This document shows positions 6,679 to 12,870 of a stretch of 12,870 nucleotides of DNA, piece by piece. The stretch is taken from the NCBI GenBank assembly GCA_024276815.1, contig JAJRWM010000132.1, positions 1 through 12,870 on the forward strand, read 5' to 3'. A program made the position numbers and the translations under genes. Numbering within the stretch: the first letter of the stretch is position 1; each line of letters begins with the position of its first letter. Origin of the DNA: a bacterium. GTDB taxonomy: Bacteria; JACRDZ01; JAJRWM01. The notes below the pieces were generated by a model. That model did not search any database. It saw nothing but the letters and a program-made list of their open reading frames with translations, and was not told the DNA's origin.

Positions 6679-9600
6679 TATATTTCGGAAAAAAAATGAA
6701 GAACTGGTAACAGATTTTAACTCGATACGTCTCAATATCGCTTCGCCCGAAATGATTCGCGAATGGTCCTGGGGAGAAGTGAAAAAACCGGAAACGATCA
6801 ATTACCGAACTTTTAAACCGGAAAAAGACGGCTTGTTCTGTGAACGTATTTTTGGTCCGGTCAATGACTGGGAATGTAACTGCGGTAAATACAAGCGGAT
6901 GAAAAGCCGCGGTATTGTCTGTGACCGCTGCGGCGTGGAAGTGACCCAGTCCAAGGTGCGCCGGGAAAGAATGGGGCATATTGAACTGGCTTCCATGGTT
7001 TCTCATATCTGGTTTTACAAGGGACTGCCGAGTTATATCGGCTGCTTGCTGGATCTCTCGGTTACCGATCTCGGACGAATCATCTACTATGATGATTTTA
7101 TCGTGATTGACAGTGGGGATACCCCCCTTCAGGAACGAAAACTTCTGAGCGAAGAGGAGTTCCGGGAATATACGGAAAAATACGGCGACCGTTTCACGGC
7201 CAAGATGGGCGCGGATGCTATTTATGATTTGCTGGTGCGGATCGATTTGCCCAAATTGAGCCGCGAACTCAGGGATGACCTGAGTACCTGCACTTCTACC
7301 CAGAAAGAGAAAAAACTAATAAAACGCTTAAAAGTCGTGGAGGCTTTTCGCAAATCAGGCAATAATACGGAGTGGGTTATTTTGAGCGTGGTGCCGGTAA
7401 TCCCGCCTGAGCTAAGACCGCTGGTGCCGCTGGACGGAGGACGTTTCGCCACTTCAGATCTGAATGATTTATACCGACGGGTTATCAATAGAAATAACCG
7501 CTTGAAGAAACTCAAGGAATTGAAAGCGCCGGATGTCATTATCCGTAATGAGAAGAGAATGCTCCAGGAGGCGGTTGACGCCTTGTTTGACAATGGCCGT
7601 CGGGGCCGCACCGTTAAAGGCCGCGGCAATCGACCCCTGAAGTCGCTTTCCAATATGCTGAAAGGGAAACAGGGGCGTTTCCGACAGAACCTGCTTGGCA
7701 AGCGGGTTGATTATTCCGGGCGGTCAGTTATTGTTATCGGCCCGGAACTGAAACTGCACCAATGTGGTCTGCCTAAAAAAATGGCGCTGGAGCTGTTTAA
7801 GCCATTCATTATAAAGAAGCTGGATGAAAAGGGGTTTGTCAGCACTATTAAAGGCGCCAAGAAAATGGTTGAGGACGTACGCCCGGAAGTCTGGGATATT
7901 CTGGAGGAAGTCATTAAGGATCATCCGGTTATGCTCAATCGGGCGCCGACCTTGCACCGGTTGGGGATCCAGGCCTTTATGCCGGTTTTGGTTGAAGGCA
8001 ACGCCATCAGAATTCATCCCCTGGTCTGTACCGCTTTTAACGCTGACTTCGACGGCGACCAGATGGCTGTTCACGTGCCGCTGTCCCGGGAAGCGATTAA
8101 CGAATGCAAACGGCTGATGATGCCTCCTCAGAATATTCTTTCCTCGGCGAATGGCAAACCGGTTACGACGCCGACCCAGGATATTATCCTGGGCTGTAAC
8201 TACCTGAGTAAATCGTTGAAGGGCATTAAAGGCGAAGGGATGATCTTCGCCGATTTCCATGAAGCCCTGCTGGCTCACGATCTGGGACACGCTGATCTGC
8301 ACGCTCTTGTTAAGGTGCGGCATGAAGGCGAGATTATCCAGACCACTGTCGGGCGGATAATCTTTAATGAGATTCTGCCCCCAAGCATACCCTTCTTCAA
8401 CAAGGAAATTAATCGTAAGGTCTTGGTGTTGCTGGTCAGCGACTGCCACAGCCGATTGGGCGAAATAGTAACCAGCGAGTTCCTGGATAAATTGAAAAAG
8501 ATCGGGTTCCACTACGCTACTCTGGCCGGCGTGACTATCGGCATTAATGATATGCTGATTCCCAAAGAGAAAACCAAGCTGATCTCGGAAGCCAGAGCCA
8601 AGGTCGTCAAGTTTGACGAACAATATAAAAAAGGCGTTATTACTGACGGCGAAAGGCACAACAAGACTATCGATATCTGGACTCATGTGACTGAACAAAT
8701 CGCTGAGAAAATGTTCGATGGTTTGGCCGATGAAATGATGATCAAGAAACGACGAGAGAAAGAAACCGTGATCTGCCGGGGCAAAAAAGTTTTCCCCCGT
8801 TTTAATCCAATATATACCATGGCCAATTCCGGCGCTCGTGGTTCCAAGCAACAGATCAGACAACTGGCCGGTATGCGTGGCTTGATGGCCAAGCCCAGCG
8901 GCGAAATTATCGAAGCGCCGATTATCGCTAATTTCCGTGAGGGGCTTACGGTCCTGGAATATTTTATTTCCACTCACGGCGCTCGCAAAGGACTTGCCGA
9001 TACGGCTTTGAAAACAGCTGATTCGGGGTATCTGACCCGGCGTTTGGTGGATGTCGGGCAGGATGTCATTGTCTCGATGGAAGACTGCGGCACGGTCCAG
9101 GGTATTCTGATCGGAGCTATTATGGAAGGCGAAGAGGTCATTGAGCCTTTAAGCGAAAGGATTTTGGGGCGGGTCGCTTTGGATAACGTCGTTGACTTGC
9201 TGACCGACAATCTGATTGTTAAGGCCGGGGAAGAAATCGATGAGGAAAAAGCCCGTACGATCGAGGAGTCCGGTATTGAGAGGCTCCGTATCCGTTCCGT
9301 TTTGACTTGTGAGGCCAAACGCGGCGTTTGCCGTAAATGTTACGGTCGGGATTTAACGTCCGGTAAAATGATCGAACAGGGAGAAGCGGTGGGCGTTATC
9401 GCCGCGCAGTCCATTGGCGAACCCGGAACCCAGTTGACAATGAGAACGTTCCATATCGGCGGCACCGCCAGCCGGGTCGTTGAACAGTCGCATATTGAAG
9501 TTCGCAACGCCGGCAAGGTTCATTACAACAAAAACCTGAAAACCCTGGTCCGGAGTGACGGCTGCGTGATTGTCACGACGCGTATGGGTACTCTCAGTAT

Positions 9601-10729
9601 TCTTAACGAGAATGAAAGAGAAGTCGAGTCCTATAACGTATACTATGGCACAGAAATCATGAAAAAAGACGGCGATTCGATCAGCAAAGGCGAGGAACTT
9701 GTCAAGTGGGACGCCTATAACCGCTCGATTATTTCCGAGATAGACGGCACTCTGAAGTTTGTCGATATTGTTGATGGTATGACGATGCGGGAAGAAGTTG
9801 ATACGGTAACCGGTTTGAAAGAACGGGTTATTGTTCCCTATAAAGAAGAAGGTTTGCGGCCGAGAATCCTGGTTAAACAAGGCGAGCGGGAGGAATCGTA
9901 CCTGATACCTATCGGCGCTCACCTGGGGCAGATGGACGGCGCTGAGGTAAAGGCCGGCGAGATGCTGGCGAAAATCCCCCGGGAAATTGGCAAAACCAAG
10001 GATATTACCGGCGGTTTGCCGCGGGTGGCCGAGTTGTTTGAAGCCCGCAAGCCGAAAGAACATGCCATAATCACGGAAATTGACGGCGTGGTAAGAATCG
10101 CCGGTTACGCTAAAGGTATGTGCCAACTGGTTGTTCAGAATCCCAATGGTATCGAAAAAGAGTACCTGGTGCCCCAGGGTAAGCATCTTAACGTTCGCAA
10201 CGGTGACGCGGTTGTCGCCGGTGAAGCTTTGATGGACGGCGCTCTTAATCCTCATGACATTCTGAGAGTTATGGGTGTCAGGGCACTTCAGGAATACCTG
10301 GTCAACGAGGTCCAGGAGGTCTATCGCCTGCAGGGCGTTGATATTAACGACAAACATATTGAAATTGTGGTGCGCCAGATGCTGAGGAAGGTCAGGGTTG
10401 AGTCCGCCGGTGACACGATATTTTTAGCCGGTGAGGAAGTTGACCGCTTCTGTTTCCAGGAAGAAAATGATCGAGTCCTGGCTGAAGGCAAAACTCCGGC
10501 GGTTGGCAAGCCTATCTTGCTGGGTATTACCAAGGCTTCGCTGAGGACTGAAAGCTTTATTTCAGCGGCTTCGTTCCAGGAAACCACTCGTGTCTTGGCT
10601 GACGCGGCGATTCGCGGCAAGCGGGATCACTTGAGAGGATTACAAGAAAACGTGATTATCGGGCATCTCATCCCCGCCGGTACAGGCTATAACTGCGATC
10701 CCAAGCGTGCCGGTGAGGATTCTGAGTAA
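6671..10729 (+). CDS. rpoC: DNA-directed RNA polymerase subunit beta'
   Basis: 1352 residues (E. coli has 1407). It carries the catalytic magnesium loop [14 protein letters not shown], with the three Asp at 459, 461 and 463. The N-terminal zinc site uses C69, C71, C84 and C87 ([16 protein letters not shown]). The second zinc site uses C806, C880, C887 and C890 ([13 protein letters not shown]). The bridge helix/trigger loop region includes [20 protein letters not shown] with the conserved His at 928. A large insertion follows HIGGTASR (about 935-1120), of the SI3 type found in Gram-negative lineages, and the typical [17 protein letters not shown] segment resumes after it. The C-terminus has [20 protein letters not shown] and [22 protein letters not shown] 6671 follows AAGGAGA (6656-6662) at 8 bases, inside the end of rpoB, so translation is probably coupled and the two subunits made in balance. 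The gene ends in TAA. Confidence 0.99.
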   Translation: MTDIFRKKNEELVTDFNSIRLNIASPEMIREWSWGEVKKPETINYRTFKPEKDGLFCERIFGPVNDWECNCGKYKRMKSRGIVCDRCGVEVTQSKVRRERMGHIELASMVSHIWFYKGLPSYIGCLLDLSVTDLGRIIYYDDFIVIDSGDTPLQERKLLSEEEFREYTEKYGDRFTAKMGADAIYDLLVRIDLPKLSRELRDDLSTCTSTQKEKKLIKRLKVVEAFRKSGNNTEWVILSVVPVIPPELRPLVPLDGGRFATSDLNDLYRRVINRNNRLKKLKELKAPDVIIRNEKRMLQEAVDALFDNGRRGRTVKGRGNRPLKSLSNMLKGKQGRFRQNLLGKRVDYSGRSVIVIGPELKLHQCGLPKKMALELFKPFIIKKLDEKGFVSTIKGAKKMVEDVRPEVWDILEEVIKDHPVMLNRAPTLHRLGIQAFMPVLVEGNAIRIHPLVCTAFNADFDGDQMAVHVPLSREAINECKRLMMPPQNILSSANGKPVTTPTQDIILGCNYLSKSLKGIKGEGMIFADFHEALLAHDLGHADLHALVKVRHEGEIIQTTVGRIIFNEILPPSIPFFNKEINRKVLVLLVSDCHSRLGEIVTSEFLDKLKKIGFHYATLAGVTIGINDMLIPKEKTKLISEARAKVVKFDEQYKKGVITDGERHNKTIDIWTHVTEQIAEKMFDGLADEMMIKKRREKETVICRGKKVFPRFNPIYTMANSGARGSKQQIRQLAGMRGLMAKPSGEIIEAPIIANFREGLTVLEYFISTHGARKGLADTALKTADSGYLTRRLVDVGQDVIVSMEDCGTVQGILIGAIMEGEEVIEPLSERILGRVALDNVVDLLTDNLIVKAGEEIDEEKARTIEESGIERLRIRSVLTCEAKRGVCRKCYGRDLTSGKMIEQGEAVGVIAAQSIGEPGTQLTMRTFHIGGTASRVVEQSHIEVRNAGKVHYNKNLKTLVRSDGCVIVTTRMGTLSILNENEREVESYNVYYGTEIMKKDGDSISKGEELVKWDAYNRSIISEIDGTLKFVDIVDGMTMREEVDTVTGLKERVIVPYKEEGLRPRILVKQGEREESYLIPIGAHLGQMDGAEVKAGEMLAKIPREIGKTKDITGGLPRVAELFEARKPKEHAIITEIDGVVRIAGYAKGMCQLVVQNPNGIEKEYLVPQGKHLNVRNGDAVVAGEALMDGALNPHDILRVMGVRALQEYLVNEVQEVYRLQGVDINDKHIEIVVRQMLRKVRVESAGDTIFLAGEEVDRFCFQEENDRVLAEGKTPAVGKPILLGITKASLRTESFISAASFQETTRVLADAAIRGKRDHLRGLQENVIIGHLIPAGTGYNCDPKRAGEDSE

Positions 10730-10850
10730 GGAAAATCCGCCGGAAGTGAAAAAAGTATTTTAATTCTTGACAAGAACTACTAATCTGAATACAATATACC
10801 TTCTTGAATATCCGTAAGGATCGAGATAGTTACCAATAGGAGCGTAGTAA
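10730..10850 (+). other. rpoC-rpsL intergenic region
   Basis: This is the longest gap between genes in the window (121 bases). It is more A/T-rich than the flanking genes and holds the promoter described separately plus the rpsL leader with TAGGAG at 10837-10842. I see no stable hairpin followed by a T-run, so no intrinsic terminator separates rpoC from rpsL. Read-through from the rpo operon is likely in addition to initiation here. Confidence 0.75.
10767..10795 (+). promoter_or_regulatory. Sigma70-type promoter for rpsL-rpsG-fusA
   Basis: TTGACA at 10767-10772 is a perfect -35 box. After exactly 17 bases comes TACAAT at 10790-10795, one mismatch from the -10 consensus. The 20 or so bases upstream of the -35 box are A/T-rich and could act as an UP element. 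Transcription would start near 10802, giving a leader of about 49 bases before rpsL. It lies in the only sizeable gap in the window, where a str-operon promoter would be expected. This is a match to consensus, not a measured start site. Confidence 0.8.
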
Positions 10851-11225
10851 ATGCCTACGATAAACCAATTAGTGCGAAAACGGCGTAAGAAATCCGTAAA
10901 GAAGTCCAACACTCCCGCTTTAAAAGGAGCGCCCCAGAGACGAGGGGTGTGTTTGAGAGTCTATACCACGACTCCTAAAAAACCAAACTCCGCCTTAAGA
11001 AAGGTTGCCAAGGTGAGGCTCTCCAGTCGTCACGAAGTGACAACCTATATTGGTGGCGTTGGTCATAACCTGCAGGAACACTCCGTTATCCTGTTGCGAG
11101 GCGGACGGGTGAAAGATTTACCTGGTGTCCGATATCACGTTGTGCGCGGTGTCCTGGATACTTCCCGTGTTGAAAGCCGCCGGCAGGGCCGGTCCAAATA
11201 CGGGGCCAAGAAACCCAAGGAGTAA
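10851..11225 (+). CDS. rpsL: 30S ribosomal protein S12
   Basis: 124 residues, the usual length. S12 sits at the decoding centre, controls proofreading and is the classic streptomycin-resistance locus. Motifs include [34 protein letters not shown] and [20 protein letters not shown] followed by PGVRYH. K43, K44, K88 and P91 (Met counted as 1) are all wild-type, so no known streptomycin-resistance substitution is visible. D89 is the Asp that can be methylthiolated in some bacteria. ATG follows TAGGAG (10837-10842) at 8 bases. It is the first gene after the promoter at 10767-10795, followed at 8 bases by rpsG. Early codons include several A/T-ending ones (TTA, AGA, CCA), unlike the rpoC interior. 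Confidence 0.99.
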   Translation: MPTINQLVRKRRKKSVKKSNTPALKGAPQRRGVCLRVYTTTPKKPNSALRKVAKVRLSSRHEVTTYIGGVGHNLQEHSVILLRGGRVKDLPGVRYHVVRGVLDTSRVESRRQGRSKYGAKKPKE

Positions 11226-11233
11226 AAGGATAC

Positions 11234-11704
11234 ATGTCGAGAAGAAGAGTAGCTGTTAAAAGAGAAATAATTCCTGATCCTAAATATAAAAATTTAGTGG
11301 TTGCCAAGTTTATCAACGCTTTGATGCTGGCCGGGAAAAAGAGCCTGGCGGAGAGGCTGCTGTACCGAGCTTTCGATATTATAAAAGAAAAAACAGGTGA
11401 AGACGCGTTGAAGATATTCAAGCAGGCTTTGGAGAATGCCAAGCCCCGCTTGCAGGTAAAATCTCGTCGGGTTGGTGGTTCGAATTACCAGATCCCGGTT
11501 GAGGTCAGTCCTGAGCGCCGTACTGCTTTAGCTTTTCGCTGGCTTGTAAAATACTCAAGGTCGCGACCGGAAAAGACCATGGAGGAAAGGCTAGCAAACG
11601 AATTGCTGGATGCCGCCAACAAAACAGGAGCTACGGTCAAGAAGAAGGAAGACACGCACAAGATGGCCGAGGCAAACCGGGCTTTCGCGCATTATCGTTG
11701 GTAA
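11234..11704 (+). CDS. rpsG: 30S ribosomal protein S7
   Basis: 156 residues, standard for S7, which nucleates folding of the 3' major domain of 16S rRNA and lines the E-site/mRNA exit channel. The basic N-terminus ([18 protein letters not shown]) is typical. [19 protein letters not shown], the [18 protein letters not shown] segment, [20 protein letters not shown] and the C-terminal [15 protein letters not shown] are family hallmarks. ATG 11234 lies 11 bases after AAGGAG (11217-11222), which is inside the last codons of rpsL, with a second AAGGA closer in. The spacing of 8 bases from rpsL implies coupled translation. In E. coli S7 represses its own operon from the rpsL-rpsG gap, but this gap is too short to hold such a structure by itself. 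Confidence 0.99.
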   Translation: MSRRRVAVKREIIPDPKYKNLVVAKFINALMLAGKKSLAERLLYRAFDIIKEKTGEDALKIFKQALENAKPRLQVKSRRVGGSNYQIPVEVSPERRTALAFRWLVKYSRSRPEKTMEERLANELLDAANKTGATVKKKEDTHKMAEANRAFAHYRW

Positions 11705-11725
11705 TTTAGCAAATTAATGTAGTAC

Positions 11726-11729
11726 GGAG
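11726..11729 (+). promoter_or_regulatory. Ribosome-binding site that sets the fusA start
   Basis: GGAG lies 4 bases before ATG 11734 and 7 bases before ATG 11737, two adjacent in-frame ATG codons. The second has better spacing and gives the family-typical [15 protein letters not shown], so it is preferred. Confidence 0.65.
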
Positions 11730-11736
11730 CAATATG

Positions 11737-12870
11737 ATGGCAAGGAAATATCCCCTTGAGAGGGTGCGTAATATTGGTATAATGGCGCACATCGACGCTG
11801 GCAAGACGACAACGACCGAGCGCATACTTTTTTATACCGGGAAACCCTATAAGATCGGCGAAGTGCATGACGGCGCCGCCGAGATGGACTGGATGGAGCA
11901 GGAGAAGGAGCGGGGTATCACGATTACCTCGGCCGCTACCACCTGTACCTGGAACGAGCATCAGATTAATATCATTGATACTCCCGGCCACGTTGATTTT
12001 ACCGTTGAAGTTGAACGCTCTCTGAGGGTTCTGGATGGCGCGGTCGCGGTCTTCTGCTCCGTTGGCGGGGTAGAGCCGCAGTCCGAGACTGTCTGGCGCC
12101 AGGCTGATAAATACGCTGTTCCCCGGCTGGCCTTCGTTAACAAGATGGATCGGGTCGGAGCTGATTATTTCGGCGCGGTCGAAATGATCAGGGAGAGGCT
12201 GGGGGCGAACGCGGTCCCGATTTTTCTCCCGGTCGGCAAGGAAGATACTTTTGACGGGGCTATCGACCTGGTAAGCATGAAAGAGATATTCTGGCGGGAA
12301 GAGGATTACGGCACGACCTATGAAACCAGGGAGATCGCGCCTGAGAGGCGGGAGGCCGCCGACAAGTATCGGGAGAAGCTTCTGGAATCAGTAGCTGATT
12401 ATGACGATCAGCTGATGGAGAAGTTTTTAGAAGAAAAAGAGATTCCTGAGGAAGAGATAAAAAAGGCTATCCGTCGGGCTACTTTGGAGAATACCATGAT
12501 CCCGACAATCTGCGGCTCGGCTTTTAAGAACAAGGGCGTCCAGATTCTGCTGGATGCGATTGTTGATTATTTGCCCAGTCCGAAGGATATCGCGCCGGTC
12601 CAGGGGCTTACGGTAGATGCCCATGAGCCTGTTACCAGGGAGAATGATGATGACGCGCCGTTTTCGGCTTTGGCGTTCAAAATTATGGCGGATCCTTTTG
12701 CCGGCAAGTTGGCGTTCGTGCGCATTTATTCGGGGACTTTGAAGTCAGGTTCCTATATCTATAATTCTAAAACTGATAGAAAAGAGCGTGTTGGCCGTAT
12801 ACTTTTGATGCACGCCAACAAGCGTGAGGAAGTGAAGGAAGTGTATGCCGGCTCGATAGTCGCGCTGGTA
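11737..12870 (+). CDS. fusA: Elongation factor G, 5' part (truncated by window edge)
   Basis: 378 codons are visible, open to the last base; full EF-G is about 690-700 residues. EF-G is the GTPase that drives tRNA-mRNA translocation and, with RRF, ribosome recycling. The G domain is complete: P-loop AHIDAGKT (17-24), switch I with [11 protein letters not shown] (T62), DTPGH (81-85, with catalytic H85), NKMD (135-138) and the later [11 protein letters not shown] (G5). The G' subdomain lies between G4 and G5 and is rich in charged residues ([18 protein letters not shown]). Domain II begins at about 300 ([20 protein letters not shown], then [17 protein letters not shown]). The alternative start ATG 11734 adds one Met. 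It follows rpsG by about 32 bases in the usual str operon order. EF-G contacts the L7/L12 and L11 proteins encoded upstream. Confidence 0.98.
   Translation, partial: MARKYPLERVRNIGIMAHIDAGKTTTTERILFYTGKPYKIGEVHDGAAEMDWMEQEKERGITITSAATTCTWNEHQINIIDTPGHVDFTVEVERSLRVLDGAVAVFCSVGGVEPQSETVWRQADKYAVPRLAFVNKMDRVGADYFGAVEMIRERLGANAVPIFLPVGKEDTFDGAIDLVSMKEIFWREEDYGTTYETREIAPERREAADKYREKLLESVADYDDQLMEKFLEEKEIPEEEIKKAIRRATLENTMIPTICGSAFKNKGVQILLDAIVDYLPSPKDIAPVQGLTVDAHEPVTRENDDDAPFSALAFKIMADPFAGKLAFVRIYSGTLKSGSYIYNSKTDRKERVGRILLMHANKREEVKEVYAGSIVALV

Noticed and set aside
7724-8977. 417-codon open frame on the minus strand inside rpoC, with similar ones at 9353-10357 and 4807-5562
   Set aside because: Each shares codon boundaries with the + strand gene, so it stays open simply because rpoB/rpoC rarely use TTA, CTA or TCA there. 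The translations show no recognisable family, and the + strand genes are certain.
10730-10766. Possible intrinsic terminator after rpoC
   Set aside because: Only a 3-base-pair TCC/GGA stem or a weak A/T pairing can be drawn, and there is no G/C-rich hairpin followed by a T-run.
10810-10821. Small hairpin ATCC-GTAA-GGAT in the rpsL leader as a regulatory element
   Set aside because: The stem is only four base pairs, although the loop is of GNRA type. It is too small to claim function and may be chance.
1-12870. Hidden novel system (mobile element, CRISPR, defence or toxin genes)
   Set aside because: Nearly every base is accounted for by conserved housekeeping genes. No repeats, inverted ends, tRNA-linked integration or accessory genes were seen.

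Overview
The window is a bacterial chromosome segment carrying the core transcription/translation gene cluster, all on the + strand: (secE tail)-nusG-rplK-rplA-rplJ-rplL-rpoB-rpoC, then a short promoter-bearing gap, then rpsL-rpsG-fusA (fusA runs off the right edge). It is a classic housekeeping region. I see no mobile element, CRISPR array, tRNA/rRNA gene, phage gene or defence system on either strand.

Organism: base composition looks moderate, near-balanced GC. RpoB carries the large charged, coiled-coil-like insertion before the GDELPPG motif (beta-i9 type), and RpoC carries a large trigger-loop insertion (SI3/beta'-i6 type). Firmicutes and Actinobacteria lack this combination, so a diderm (Gram-negative-type) lineage is likely. 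I cannot name the phylum from sequence alone. NusG has an unusual acidic/basic N-terminal tail of about 30 residues.

Layout: 1-668 is secretion and antitermination (secE tail, nusG). 686-2784 holds ribosomal stalk and L1 proteins (L11, L1, L10, L7/L12). 2818-10729 holds the two large RNA polymerase subunits, whose genes overlap by 8 bases. 10730-10850 is the only sizeable gap and contains a near-consensus sigma70 promoter (TTGACA, 17-base spacer, TACAAT). 10851-12870 is the str operon (S12, S7, EF-G). Spacing is tight and almost every gene has a good Shine-Dalgarno sequence, often overlapping the preceding stop codon, so the first block is probably one transcription unit with coupled translation. 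I see no intrinsic terminator between rpoC and rpsL, so the second block probably receives both read-through and its own initiation.

The one striking anomaly is in rplA. The L1 reading frame is broken by an in-frame TAG at codon 181 (1668-1670), yet the same frame continues with a textbook L1 C-terminus for 51 more codons to a TAA at 1824-1826, exactly the normal L1 length. It could be a recent nonsense mutation, a base-calling or assembly error, amber suppression, or a pyrrolysine-type decoding of TAG. The window alone cannot decide, but rplK ends with a TAG at the canonical L11 length, which argues against wholesale reassignment of TAG to sense.
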